The notes: generated by a model not told the origin, from the sequence alone. Shown: positions 36,030 to 45,496, counted from the first letter of the stretch. The stretch is 64,000 nt of DNA from an uncultured Clostridia bacterium (GCA_946407735.1 CAMJPL010000002.1:1-64000), one strand, 5' to 3'. Made by a program: numbers and translations.

Positions 36030-38102
36030 TCATTCGAGCGCCACGGCGACGGCTTCGAAATTCGCCTTTAGCTGAACCTTGAGATATCCGTTTGAGATGG
36101 ATATCTCGTTGTTTTCGCTCGATACGGCGTCTTTGATCCTCGAGGCGTCGACAGGGAGTGCGACATACTCCGGGATCTTCCCGCCGAAGGTATGGATCAC
36201 GGCGAGAGTGCCGCCGTCCGCACCTCTGCGCACAACGGCCTGCCAGCCGGTCGGCTTCAGATAGCTGTCCGTGCCGCTGCCGTATATATGCGACTCGCCG
36301 TCTCTGATTATATGCGAATACTTTTTATAGAAGGAGATCGCCCTGTCGGCGGCGGCCCACTGCTCGCCCGTGAGATCGTAGACGTCGCCCGACACGCACA
36401 TTACGCCGAGGAAGGTGTTGACAAGCGAATAGTTGATCCTCCTGATCGAGTCGGTCTTTCTCAGCACGGCCCAGATCTGGCTCTTTGACGGCTGCATCAG
36501 GCGATGAAGATTGGCCGCTATGATCGGGATATGCACACATTCATGGGCGTCGGAGAACGACGCCATGTCGCATCTATTCAGCATCGACGGCTCGAGGCGG
36601 TGACCTCCGGACGAGCAGCACTCGATAACGATGCCGGGCACGCGCTCGTGTATCTCGTCCATAAAGCTCTGAGTGGCGAGAAGGCTCTTGCGCAGGCCTT
36701 CGCCCAGCCCGTCGGCATCGTCGCAGCCGACGCCTATCGAATCGTTGTAGTCGATCTTTATATATCCGAAGCCGTTGCCGCGGAGCTTGTCTATCACCCT
36801 GCTTCTGAGATATTCCCTTACCTGCGGCTTCTTCATGTCGAGGAAGGTCCTTCCGCTCGTGATCGGGAAGCCGTTCCTCGTAAGAAGCATATCCTTGTTT
36901 TTATACACCTCGCTTGACGCCGAACAGTTCTCGAGCTCGAACCAGATCCCGGGGATCATACCGTCTTTTCTGATCATATCGGTGACCTTGGAAAGCCCCT
37001 CCGGGAAGCGCTTCTCGTTCACGTTCCAGTCGCCGATGAGTCCCCAGTCCCTGTCGCAGTACCATCCGGCGTCGATGACGAAGTAGTCGAAGCCTTTGTC
37101 TTTTATGACGCCGAGGATGCTTTCGATGTTTTCCTCGCTCGGATTGCCCCATGTCGTGCAGTACTCGTTGAACACCACCGGGAGCCCTCTGCCGGTCTTA
37201 GTCTTTACATTGCCCGAATGACGGTGCAGATCGAGCAGACGCTGGGAGACCTCAAAAACGCCGCCCTCGCCCGACGTAAGACAGGCATCGGGAGTCTCAA
37301 AGCTCTCCCCGGGGCGGACGGTCTTCTGCCAGTGCCCGTAATCATAGTCGGCAAGCCCGCCTCTGAGGCAAAGCTCGCTTCCCTGACGCCAGAATTCCAT
37401 CTGCCACGATGACGGGCAGGCAAGCTGAGCCGCCCATACGACCCCGGCGCTTTTGTCCTCGACGGCAGCGTACGGGAACCAGCCTCTCACAGGCATCGAG
37501 CCGATCTGACCGAATTTCTCGACCCTCGCACCGTAGCCGCTCCATGACTGCTCAAGATGATAGTCAAGGACGCTGCCGCTTTCGGCCTTTCCCTCGGCGC
37601 TCCACCAGCTTCTCGCGCGGTGCAGCATAAGGGCGTCGGTCTCGTCCGTGCCGCCGAACGGAGTCAGCATCCCGAGCGAGAATGAAGATATATGCTCAAG
37701 CACGGCGTCATGGTCGGAAAGATTCTCGAAGACAGATCTTATCTTCAGCGCCCGGCTGCCCTGCTCGTATGACAGGATGTGCTTCGCCTTATATCCACGC
37801 TCGTCGGCAAGAGTGGTGGTGACGACAGCCGTCCCGTCCTTCTCTTCTTTTGTCTGTGACTCATATTTCATCGCGTAGGTCGACTGAGCGGCCGACATCG
37901 TGACGCCGGCGGCGAATCCGGCCGGAAGATTGTCGCCGCGGATATACAGCTGAACGAGACTGTCGACGGCCCTGTCCTTCCATATGACTTTATCCGCCGC
38001 GTTGTCCGGGACGACGATCATTCCGACATGACCGCCGTCGTCCGCGGCATACATGACCCTCATATCGCCGAAAAGATAACTGCCGATTATTCTGTTTGGC
38101 AT
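36030..38102 (-). CDS. GH36-type alpha-galactosidase
   Basis: 690 residues, no signal peptide. An N-terminal beta-supersandwich (about 1-310) is followed by the barrel: FDYFVIDAGWYCDRDWG, GFGYIKIDYNDSIG with nucleophile Asp near residue 450, IECCSSGGHRLEPSML and SFSDAHE with acid/base Asp near residue 516. A C-terminal beta-domain follows. It would release alpha-galactose from raffinose-type or galactomannan oligosaccharides taken into the cell. AAGGAGG precedes the ATG. Last gene of the five-gene operon from 43706; ends before a bidirectional terminator. Confidence 0.92.
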   Translation of the reverse strand: MPNRIIGSYLFGDMRVMYAADDGGHVGMIVVPDNAADKVIWKDRAVDSLVQLYIRGDNLPAGFAAGVTMSAAQSTYAMKYESQTKEEKDGTAVVTTTLADERGYKAKHILSYEQGSRALKIRSVFENLSDHDAVLEHISSFSLGMLTPFGGTDETDALMLHRARSWWSAEGKAESGSVLDYHLEQSWSGYGARVEKFGQIGSMPVRGWFPYAAVEDKSAGVVWAAQLACPSSWQMEFWRQGSELCLRGGLADYDYGHWQKTVRPGESFETPDACLTSGEGGVFEVSQRLLDLHRHSGNVKTKTGRGLPVVFNEYCTTWGNPSEENIESILGVIKDKGFDYFVIDAGWYCDRDWGLIGDWNVNEKRFPEGLSKVTDMIRKDGMIPGIWFELENCSASSEVYKNKDMLLTRNGFPITSGRTFLDMKKPQVREYLRSRVIDKLRGNGFGYIKIDYNDSIGVGCDDADGLGEGLRKSLLATQSFMDEIHERVPGIVIECCSSGGHRLEPSMLNRCDMASFSDAHECVHIPIIAANLHRLMQPSKSQIWAVLRKTDSIRRINYSLVNTFLGVMCVSGDVYDLTGEQWAAADRAISFYKKYSHIIRDGESHIYGSGTDSYLKPTGWQAVVRRGADGGTLAVIHTFGGKIPEYVALPVDASRIKDAVSSENNEISISNGYLKVQLKANFEAVAVALE

Positions 38103-38139
38103 AGCCGTGCCTCCTTCTGTGATCAGGATCCGATTTTTG

Positions 38140-39279
38140 TCAGATTATCCCCTCGCCGGTCGTCTTCCCTTCGCTGTCCGAGAAGGTGACGTGTATCGGG
38201 GCTTTATATTCCTCGCCGAGACTTATCATGGCGCCGATATAGTCGGCCTTTTCGCGGTCTTTGTTTTTATGAAGGGGGATCCCTCCGACCACGGCGTCGC
38301 AGCACTGGCCTCTTTCGTCATATTTACTTCCCGCGCGCCAGATCTCGGCGCAGTGATGATGGCCGTATATCAGCACCTCGGGCTTTATGCTGTCGCGCAT
38401 CATAGCCGCCCATTCCGAGTACAGCTCGTTCTCTATATCGAACGGAGGATAATATTTATATGTGAACGGGATATGGCAGATGACGACTCTGTGGCTGACG
38501 CCGGGAGCGAGATACTCATCGTCGGCGTTCGCTATCACCTGTTTTATATACTCGGTCTCGCGCAGACGGAAGCCGTGCATGCATATCGTGCCGCCGTACT
38601 CCACGCTCGAGTCATCCTTGTCCTCGCCGCAGTCGAGCACCAGTCCCCACAGTCCTCCGCAGCGGAAGGTATAGTAGGTCTTGCCGTCCCTCGTCGGGGT
38701 GTAGCGCTCGAACTGCTCGGCGCAGAGGCCTCTCGTGTCGTGATTGCCGCGGCTGAATACGGCTGGGATCATCCCGAGCGTCACGCCGCCGGATATCGCG
38801 AAGACCGTCATTATATGATCGACGCTCGCGCTCGAGTCGGGGATATCGCCGTTTAGCACCAGAAGATCGGTCTCGCCGCGCCATCTCTCGGAGAACGCTA
38901 TCGGCTCGTCGCGGAGATTGTGCGTGTCGGAGATATGTAGTATATTCACGCCCTTTTTCTCCGGCGCAAGAGGCCGGAACTCGAATTCGGTGATGTACGG
39001 ATCTGAGCCCTTTGGATAATACGGCTGACGGTCGGGGAACAGACGGAACACCGTCGTGTATCTTCCGGCTCTGTCAAGCTCGCTCATCGGCACCTCGACA
39101 CGGTGGACCTTTGTCTCCGAACGCATGATGCCGTTCGACTCGTCGTAATACTTTACGCCGTTTATCTCAACCCAGAATACAGCCGAAGCGTCTATGACCG
39201 CGAAGATCTGATACGTGTCCTTCATCGCGAAGACTGTCGGCGCGAAAACCATATGTTCCGGAAGCGATATATTGTTCAA
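38140..39279 (-). CDS. Calcineurin-like metallophosphoesterase
   Basis: 379 residues. An N-terminal beta-sandwich (about 1-105) is followed by the phosphoesterase core with ISDTHNLRD, VLNGDIPD, SRGNHDTRG, VICHIPF and IYGHHHC, a complete set of binuclear metal ligands. It starts with TTG overlapping the upstream stop as TTGA, supported by GGGAGG 8 nt upstream. The N-terminal domain resembles the purple-acid-phosphatase/fibronectin-like domains of this family. No signal peptide. Substrate unknown; the neighbours suggest phosphorylated or sulphated carbohydrate fragments, but that is open. Confidence 0.88.
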   Translation of the reverse strand: MNNISLPEHMVFAPTVFAMKDTYQIFAVIDASAVFWVEINGVKYYDESNGIMRSETKVHRVEVPMSELDRAGRYTTVFRLFPDRQPYYPKGSDPYITEFEFRPLAPEKKGVNILHISDTHNLRDEPIAFSERWRGETDLLVLNGDIPDSSASVDHIMTVFAISGGVTLGMIPAVFSRGNHDTRGLCAEQFERYTPTRDGKTYYTFRCGGLWGLVLDCGEDKDDSSVEYGGTICMHGFRLRETEYIKQVIANADDEYLAPGVSHRVVICHIPFTYKYYPPFDIENELYSEWAAMMRDSIKPEVLIYGHHHCAEIWRAGSKYDERGQCCDAVVGGIPLHKNKDREKADYIGAMISLGEEYKAPIHVTFSDSEGKTTGEGII

Positions 39280-42068
39280 ATCGAAACCTCCCTGATAGCT
39301 TTCAGTTCATTATATACGATATCGCTGTCATCCGATCCCGGCTCGAGCACGACCGGAATCTTTTTCTTTTTCGCCGCCTCGTAAACGGCGGCGAGGACAT
39401 CTTCCCTCTCCCCGCCGGATATCGGCGAGCTCATCGGGTATCTCTGACCGAACATGTCGGTCTTCATATCCGACAGGATAAGCATTCCGGCGTTCTCGGG
39501 AAGCGACGCCGCCTCTCCCGCCGCCAGAGCGAAGCAGCTGCTGTACGCAAGCGAGCCGTATCTTCCGCCGTCCCAGAGCTCGTACTGCTCGCTGAGCGGG
39601 ATGAGCTGATCGCGGTTCACGACATACGGCATGACGCCTCTTTCCCTGCAAAGCGCGGCGATGACTTCGAGCGATCTGAGCGAGCCGCTTACAGCCTGCT
39701 CATGCGAGTATTCGTTCTCGGCGTTGCGGTGAAGCGAGAATATCGCTCCGGCGCAGCCGTAGCATGACGCCTTGTCCAGCGCCTCGCGTATGAATTCGAT
39801 CGCTCTCTCCGTCCTCTTCGGGAAATTCCCGATGATGGTGAGCTCGGGCACGTGATCGAGCATGCGGGTGAAATCGACCATCACCTTCACCGACTGAAGG
39901 CGGAACATATGTCCCTCCTTTTCGGCGGCGGCTTTGTCCAGCCTGCCGAAATATGAGGCCGGGAGCTTCACGCCGGCGAAATGATGGGGGAAAGTCGGAT
40001 GATCGAGCAGATATCTCCCGGCGTCGCTCACATCCTCGGTAAGCGCAAGATAGAGATCGTCTCCTGTGAAAACGGGATTCGTCTCCTCCATCCTGCCGAG
40101 CCTTATGCCGTCTGCGCGCACCCTGAACATCCTGAAATCGTACGGCGGCAGCTCATACCTGCCCTCTTTCTTCTCCCCGCCGTCTTTTTGCGTCACGCCT
40201 CTCGGAAGAAATTCGCCGAGTCCCTTCACGCAGTCGTCTATGACGATCTCCTCGGCGGACACATCGCCTTCGGCGGCGAGTATATCGAACCGCTCCGTTT
40301 CAAGCGTGTTGTTTGCGACATACAGCGTGTATTCGCCGTCGTCCTTCACGGCAAGGGTGTAATGCAGACGGCGGTTCGACACATAGATCAGACGGAGCGA
40401 ATCGAACAGCGACGCGAGATAACTCTTTGCTTCTCCGCTCAGCCTGTACGGGTGGCAGATCTCACCGTTCGGCTGATTGTCAGCAGAAAGCGCCTCGCCC
40501 GTCGGTACGAGCGCATTTCGGATCGTCATGACGGAGCCGGAGCCGTAATGCGTAAGCGAAAGATTTCCGCCGCCGAACAGATGTTCGTCATCGCAGCCGC
40601 ACTTCGGCTCGAACACGACGGCCGTGCCGCCATCTCGGACGTATTTTCTGATCTTGTCGTAGGTCTCGCGGTCGAGCGTCACGTCCGGCAGGATGACGGC
40701 GGCGCGGTACCTTGACAGCACCTCGTATCGGACATCCGACAAAAGCACGTCGGCGATCTCGCCGTACGGAGTCGGTGTCATGAAGCCGCACTCGTCACGG
40801 TAAAATCCGGCGTTCTCATATCCGGGGTACAGCATCGAGAACAGGCAGTCGAGGGTATGATCGCCTTCGCCGTACGGGAGATCTCCCCAGACACGGTAGA
40901 CGGCCGAAGTATAAAGGTGTCTCGGCGGCGTCCAGCCGGAGAAGAAATCGGCGACTATCGCGAGAGGAGCGTAATGCGTCCCGGCGCTCCCGTTCTTTTC
41001 GACGAAATCGGCGCAGTAACGCTGGATCTCGCCTACCGGCGTAAGGGTGTATTTTTTATTTCCGACGATATAGTGCAGATCGTCCGTCACATCTCCCGGC
41101 TGCGCCTCAGATGTCGTGAACCAGCTCCCCTCGAAGCCGAGGATGTCGCTTCCGTAGATATACTGGTTATATATCAGCCGGCGAAGGAGCGAAAGCGATG
41201 TGCCGCCCGTCCTGCCCTTCTCATATCCGAGGAATGTGTCGGGCTCGTCGTCCATGACGGCGTAATCCTTGTAGCCCCATCTGTTCCACACCGACGCGTT
41301 GCCGTAGTACAGCAGTCCGTACTGCTTTGCCGCGCCGCGTATGAAGGAAAACCACATCGGATTCGACGGCAGCGCCTGAGCCGTCTCGGCGCCGATCATG
41401 ATGGTGTTGCCCTCCTTCGCGAAATAATGGAGGTAGGTGAGCGAGGAAAGGGTCACGGTATGGTTGAGCATGGCGTCCCCGAGCTTCTCAAAATAGCTGT
41501 GGAACTGCCTGTACTGCGCTTTGCGGTCGTTTATGATCGGAGTCTTGCTCTCGGCGGAGGCGTGGATATATCTGCCGTCCTGCTCGCCGTTGTCATAGCC
41601 GAGGAAATGATCGCCGAGCTTTTCCTTCATATATCTGTCGGCGGAAGACGGTATGCTGTACTCTCCCCAGATGCCGGTCACCGGCTTCGATCCTGGCACA
41701 TATCCCCAGAAATCGAACATGTACAGCCCTCTCTCAGCGCAGATATCGACGAGCTCGCCGAAATTCCCGGCGAAAAGCGTCGGATACACCGGCCAGAGCA
41801 CCCGCCCGAGACGGAAATGATCGACATAGAGATCGATCGTCTCCTTTATCTCCTTCAGCATCGAGCCGTCGTCGGGCAGAGGTCTAGCCCCCATGTCGGC
41901 CGCCTCGCCGATGTCCTTTATATTCGGCGATGTGGACGGAAATCCGCGGAGCGAAGTGAACTGGATCCTGCCGCCGAGAGCCTTTCTCGTGACGGCCTTC
42001 GCCGTGCGCCTGCCGTAATCCGGGTATTTCTCCGGTTCTGTCGGATGAAGATAAACCTTGACTGTCAT
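39276..42068 (-). CDS. Large two-barrel glycosidase-like protein
   Basis: About 930 residues. N-terminal barrel about 1-420 (GRVLWPVYPTLFAGNFGELVDICAERGLYMFDFWG, FLGYDNGEQDG, IMIGAETAQALPSNPMWFSFIRG, DYAVMDDEPD). About 430-560 is a GATase-like trimerisation region (IRKYVRDGGTAVVFEPKCG). About 560-690 is a beta-sandwich. About 690-930 is a second region that reads like a xylose-isomerase-type barrel (KVMVDFTRMLDHVPELTIIGNFP, GCAGAIFSLHRN, MPYVVNRDQLIPL). ATG 42068 is preferred because the track GTG is part of the site AAGGTG. No signal peptide. GH family not assigned. Confidence 0.6.
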   Translation of the reverse strand: MTVKVYLHPTEPEKYPDYGRRTAKAVTRKALGGRIQFTSLRGFPSTSPNIKDIGEAADMGARPLPDDGSMLKEIKETIDLYVDHFRLGRVLWPVYPTLFAGNFGELVDICAERGLYMFDFWGYVPGSKPVTGIWGEYSIPSSADRYMKEKLGDHFLGYDNGEQDGRYIHASAESKTPIINDRKAQYRQFHSYFEKLGDAMLNHTVTLSSLTYLHYFAKEGNTIMIGAETAQALPSNPMWFSFIRGAAKQYGLLYYGNASVWNRWGYKDYAVMDDEPDTFLGYEKGRTGGTSLSLLRRLIYNQYIYGSDILGFEGSWFTTSEAQPGDVTDDLHYIVGNKKYTLTPVGEIQRYCADFVEKNGSAGTHYAPLAIVADFFSGWTPPRHLYTSAVYRVWGDLPYGEGDHTLDCLFSMLYPGYENAGFYRDECGFMTPTPYGEIADVLLSDVRYEVLSRYRAAVILPDVTLDRETYDKIRKYVRDGGTAVVFEPKCGCDDEHLFGGGNLSLTHYGSGSVMTIRNALVPTGEALSADNQPNGEICHPYRLSGEAKSYLASLFDSLRLIYVSNRRLHYTLAVKDDGEYTLYVANNTLETERFDILAAEGDVSAEEIVIDDCVKGLGEFLPRGVTQKDGGEKKEGRYELPPYDFRMFRVRADGIRLGRMEETNPVFTGDDLYLALTEDVSDAGRYLLDHPTFPHHFAGVKLPASYFGRLDKAAAEKEGHMFRLQSVKVMVDFTRMLDHVPELTIIGNFPKRTERAIEFIREALDKASCYGCAGAIFSLHRNAENEYSHEQAVSGSLRSLEVIAALCRERGVMPYVVNRDQLIPLSEQYELWDGGRYGSLAYSSCFALAAGEAASLPENAGMLILSDMKTDMFGQRYPMSSPISGGEREDVLAAVYEAAKKKKIPVVLEPGSDDSDIVYNELKAIREVSI

Positions 42069-42095
42069 ATTATTCACCTTATACGGTTGTTTTTT

Positions 42096-43133
42096 TCAGA
42101 AGCACCTGTCTTTTCTGTCTTTTCTGCACCGTTCGATATTCCCGCATCTGTAGCACAGCTCGTTTTCGCAGATGCCGTCGTTTTCAAAATATGAGAGGAT
42201 GTTGTCTATCGTAGTCTGCGCTATGCTGGACAGCGCTTCCTCGGTCAGAAACGCCTGATGAGAGGTGACGATGACGTTCGGCATGGATATCAGTCTCGAA
42301 AGCAGATCGTCGTCCATTATATGCCCCGAGCGGTCCTCGAAGAAGATATCCGCCTCCTCCTCATAGACGTCAAGGCAGGCGGCGCCTATCTTCCGGCTTT
42401 TTATGCCGTCGAGAAGAGCTTCGGCGTCGATGAGACCGCCTCTCGAGGTATTGATTATCACCGCGTTTTTCTTCATCTTCCCGATACTGTCGGCGCTTAT
42501 GATATGCCTCGTCTCATCAGTCAGCGGGCAATGAAGGGAGATGATATCGCTCTCCGCGAATAGACGGTCGAGGTCAACGTACTCAGCGCCGATATCGGCT
42601 GAGGGATATTTGTCATACGCGAGTACCTTCATGCCGAAGCCGCGGCAGATATCTGTGAATATCCTGCCGATTCTTCCCGTGCCGATAACTCCGACGGTCT
42701 TTCCGTATAGATTGAATCCGGTGAGCCCGCTCAGAGAGAAATTGAAATCGCGGGTCCGGTTGTACGCCTTATGAATGCGGCGGACAGATGTGAGCAGCAG
42801 AGCCATGGCGTGCTCGGCTACCGCGTTCGGCGAGTAGGACGGGACATGGACCACGTGGATCTTCCCGAAAGCCGATCTTACGTCGACGTTGTTGTACCCG
42901 GCGCATCTGAGAGCGATCAGCCTGACGCCCAGAGCGTAAAGCCGGTCGATGACGGCGGCATTCACCGTATCGTTCACGAAGACGCAGACGGCTTCGCAGT
43001 CCTGCGCCAGATTCACCGTGTCCTCGTTCAGCTTTGTCTCGATAAAGCGAAACCTGACGCCGTGAAGGTCTCCGAATTTCTGAAAAGAAGGCCTGTCGTA
43101 TTCCCTGGTGTCGAAAAAAGCGACGTTTATCAT
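42096..43133 (-). CDS. ldhA: D-lactate dehydrogenase (NAD-dependent)
   Basis: 345 residues, D-2-hydroxyacid dehydrogenase family. GTGRIGRIFTDICRGFGMKVLAYD (NAD-binding), INTSRGGLIDAEALLDGIKSRKIGAACLDVYEEEADIFFEDRSG and TSHQAFLTEEALSSIAQTTIDN match the LdhA group, with catalytic Arg (NTSRGG), Glu (VYEEE) and His (SHQAF). It reduces pyruvate to D-lactate during fermentation. A C-terminal tail with five Cys (CENELCYRCGNIERCRKDRKDRCF) extends past the usual end. Gap of 27 nt to the two-barrel gene; a weak G-rich site precedes the ATG. An odd partner for a glycosidase operon. Confidence 0.88.
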   Translation of the reverse strand: MINVAFFDTREYDRPSFQKFGDLHGVRFRFIETKLNEDTVNLAQDCEAVCVFVNDTVNAAVIDRLYALGVRLIALRCAGYNNVDVRSAFGKIHVVHVPSYSPNAVAEHAMALLLTSVRRIHKAYNRTRDFNFSLSGLTGFNLYGKTVGVIGTGRIGRIFTDICRGFGMKVLAYDKYPSADIGAEYVDLDRLFAESDIISLHCPLTDETRHIISADSIGKMKKNAVIINTSRGGLIDAEALLDGIKSRKIGAACLDVYEEEADIFFEDRSGHIMDDDLLSRLISMPNVIVTSHQAFLTEEALSSIAQTTIDNILSYFENDGICENELCYRCGNIERCRKDRKDRCF

Positions 43134-43166
43134 GATGTCATATCCCCGTTTTCTCGTCTGTCGATC

Positions 43167-43706
43167 CTATGTCCTTTTATATCCCGCGGCCTTGCTTTCA
43201 GCCAGCAGGGTGTTTCCGGCGTCATATATTTCCTCGCTCAGCACGGCGAAGACGATATTTATCGAAGCGTCAGCATGGCGGTCGAGGAAATCGCCGCAGG
43301 CGCGGAGCGCCTCACGCCATGCTCCGTTCACCGGATATCCGTATATGCCGGAGGATATCAGGGGAAATACTATCGAGTGACAGCCGTTTTCCGCCGCGAG
43401 CGTAAGCGAGCTTTGATACGCCGAGTAAAGCAGCTCCGCCTCGCCGCGCCTGCCGCCCCTCCAGACGGGTCCGACCGCGTGGATTATATATTTCGCCTTT
43501 GAATCGAAGCCCGGCGTGATGACCGCTGAGCCGGTATCGCAGCGGCCGATCTTATCGCAGGCTTCGCTCAGCTTTCTGTATCCGGCCGCGTCGAATATCG
43601 CGCCGCAGACGCCTCCGCCGGCCATGAGATCCTCATTCGCGGCGTTTACGATGGCGTCGGCGGACAGCTCCGTGATGCCTGCCTTCCTTATTTCTATCGA
43701 GTTCAT
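43167..43706 (-). CDS. Macrodomain protein (YmdB-like ADP-ribose hydrolase)
   Basis: 179 residues. The macrodomain signatures are complete: ADAIVNAANEDLMAGGGVCGAIFDAAG (adenosine and ADP-ribose binding), KYIIHAVGPVWRGG, FPLISSGIYGYP (phosphate loop) and a C-terminal AVLSEEIYDAG. Members hydrolyse O-acetyl-ADP-ribose or remove ADP-ribose from proteins. Strong GGAGGG before the ATG. First gene of the operon running to GH36, with LdhA 33 nt downstream. Bacterial macrodomain genes are often found near NAD metabolism; the link to the glycosidases is not obvious. Confidence 0.92.
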   Translation of the reverse strand: MNSIEIRKAGITELSADAIVNAANEDLMAGGGVCGAIFDAAGYRKLSEACDKIGRCDTGSAVITPGFDSKAKYIIHAVGPVWRGGRRGEAELLYSAYQSSLTLAAENGCHSIVFPLISSGIYGYPVNGAWREALRACGDFLDRHADASINIVFAVLSEEIYDAGNTLLAESKAAGYKRT

Positions 43707-43749
43707 GATCCCTCCGGCATAACTTCGCGTTTTGATCCTGTGTACATAT

Positions 43750-43778
43750 ATTATACCATATTATTATCGGTTTGTATA
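43750..43778 (-). promoter_or_regulatory. Predicted promoter of the macrodomain-LdhA-GH36 operon
   Basis: On the minus strand TATACA, 17 nt, TATAAT with TGG extension, about 45 nt upstream of the ATG at 43706. Confidence 0.5.
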
Positions 43779-43825
43779 GCCGAAAGAAAATATTTTCATC
43801 ATTTTTCTTCCGGGACGATTAGCTG

Positions 43826-43854
43826 TTGAAATGCAGGCGCGATAATGGTATAAT
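43826..43854 (+). promoter_or_regulatory. Promoter of the GH51-like gene
   Basis: TTGAAA, 17 nt, TATAAT with TGG extension, about 55 nt upstream of the ATG at 43910. Confidence 0.75.
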
Positions 43855-43909
43855 ATATGAAACGCCGAATAAACGCGGCGCTTGGAAGAAAAATGACAAG
43901 AGGTACAAA

Positions 43910-45325
43910 ATGAAGATCCCGATATCGACGGAGAAGAAATGGCGGATATCGCCTTATCTGAATATGCAGTTCATGGAGCCGCTCGGCACGGCGGATTCGT
44001 CTGTCGACGCCGGATGGGATTATCTGCGCGGCTGCTGGCATGAGGATCTGATTGATCTTGTGCGTGATCTCGCTCCCGGCATGGTGCGATGGGGCGGCTG
44101 CTTCGCGTCCTATTATCACTGGTATGAGGGTGTCGGCCCGACAAGAAAGCCGATGCTGAACCTGTGCTGGGACGGGATATACTCGAACGCCGTCGGCACA
44201 AGGGAGTTCGTCGATTTCTGCCGCAAAACAGGCGCCGAGCCGCTGCTTGTCATGAACATGGAGTCCGACGGGCGCATGGGATGGGCTTATCCCGGAAACG
44301 GAGACAGCCGACTCGGAACGGCGGATGAAGCCGCCGCGTGGATCAGGTACTGCAACGATCCCGACGACAGGCTTCGCCGTGAGCATGACCCCGGCGGGCC
44401 GTACAATGTCCGCTGGTGGCAGATCGGAAACGAGACCTCATACGATCCGAGCGGCTATTCGCTGAATGAAGCCGCAGAAGCTACCGCCCGCTTCGCCGCC
44501 GCCGCTCACGCCGCCGACCCGTCGGTAAACCTTATCGCCTGGGGCGACAGCGGCTGGGCGGAGAGGATGTGCGAGACCGCCGGAGACGATATCAGCCATA
44601 TAGCCTTCCACTGCCACTACGGCTCGGCTCTCGCCGATTCCCCGCTGTACGATACCGAATACCGCCGAGATCCGTACAGGACATGGCAGCACCTTATGTC
44701 GGCGTCGACAATAGTCGAAAACACTATCGCGGAGATGAAGGAACAGGTAAGACCGTACGGCAGGCGTCTCGCCATGACGGAGGGGCATTTCACCTTAAGA
44801 GGCCGCAACAGATGCGACGTGCTGTCGACATGGGCGGCCGGAGCCGCCTACGCCCGGAATCACAACATCATCCTACGCGGCAGCGACATGCTGGATATCG
44901 CGACGATGGCTGACTTCTTCGGCAGCATATGGCAGGTAAACGCGATAATGATCCCGACTCCGCACCGAAGCGGAAAGCCTTATCTGCAGCCTGTCGGACA
45001 GGTAATGCGGCTCTTCGGAAGATACTGCGGCGAATATTACACCGGTGAGTTCGTCTCGCCGTCAGCCGACATCGTGACGAGCGTCAGCGGCGATACGCTG
45101 TATATCCACGCCGTAAATCTCAGGCCCGACACTCCTTTCGAGATCGAGGCGGATATCGGGACACCGGTGAAAAGCATGACGGCACATGAGATCGCCCCGT
45201 CAGACCCGATGATTGAGGTGACTCCTCAAAACAGCGGCGTATTCGATCCGATTGAAAAAACGATAACCGGCGGAAGGTACGTCCTGCCCCCGGCCGGAGT
45301 CGCGGCGATAGATATAAAGCTTTGA
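43910..45325 (+). CDS. GH51-like alpha-L-arabinofuranosidase (clan GH-A)
   Basis: 471 residues from ATG 43910 with AGAGG upstream; the track ORF adds an unsupported leader. The barrel has RWGGCFASYYHW, WWQIGNETSYDPSGYS with acid/base Glu175 and RLAMTEGHFTLRG with nucleophile Glu291; a C-terminal beta-sandwich begins near residue 380 (VTSVSGDTLYIHAVNL). The layout matches GH51/GH79-like exo-enzymes that release arabinofuranose from arabinan or arabinoxylan. No signal peptide. Own consensus promoter; monocistronic by context. Confidence 0.82.
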   Translation: MKIPISTEKKWRISPYLNMQFMEPLGTADSSVDAGWDYLRGCWHEDLIDLVRDLAPGMVRWGGCFASYYHWYEGVGPTRKPMLNLCWDGIYSNAVGTREFVDFCRKTGAEPLLVMNMESDGRMGWAYPGNGDSRLGTADEAAAWIRYCNDPDDRLRREHDPGGPYNVRWWQIGNETSYDPSGYSLNEAAEATARFAAAAHAADPSVNLIAWGDSGWAERMCETAGDDISHIAFHCHYGSALADSPLYDTEYRRDPYRTWQHLMSASTIVENTIAEMKEQVRPYGRRLAMTEGHFTLRGRNRCDVLSTWAAGAAYARNHNIILRGSDMLDIATMADFFGSIWQVNAIMIPTPHRSGKPYLQPVGQVMRLFGRYCGEYYTGEFVSPSADIVTSVSGDTLYIHAVNLRPDTPFEIEADIGTPVKSMTAHEIAPSDPMIEVTPQNSGVFDPIEKTITGGRYVLPPAGVAAIDIKL

Positions 45326-45346
45326 AATGAACTCTCCATAACAAAA

Positions 45347-45386
45347 GCCGGGATGTCGGTTTCGGCGGAAAATCAGGCATCCCGGC
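45347..45386 (+). terminator. Probable terminator after the GH51-like gene
   Basis: GCCGGGATG / CATCCCGGC, 9-bp stem with a 22-nt loop; the T-rich stretch begins only after a few bases (GCTGTTTTG). Confidence 0.5.
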
Positions 45387-45467
45387 GCTGTTTTGCCGGG
45401 TCTTAGTTTCTCTGTTTTTTCTTTTTCTGAAAAATATGATATCGACGCAAAAGAGCCGAATTTCGGC

Positions 45468-45496
45468 TTGACATGAGCGGCGCATGAGTGTATAAT
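45468..45496 (+). promoter_or_regulatory. Perfect-consensus sigma-A promoter of the AEC permease
   Basis: TTGACA, 17 nt, TATAAT, the only fully consensus plus-strand promoter seen; no TGn extension. Leader about 80 nt. Confidence 0.82.

Noticed and set aside
40857-42194. 445-codon plus-strand ORF
   Set aside because: Antisense to the large two-barrel gene; no start signal or domain.
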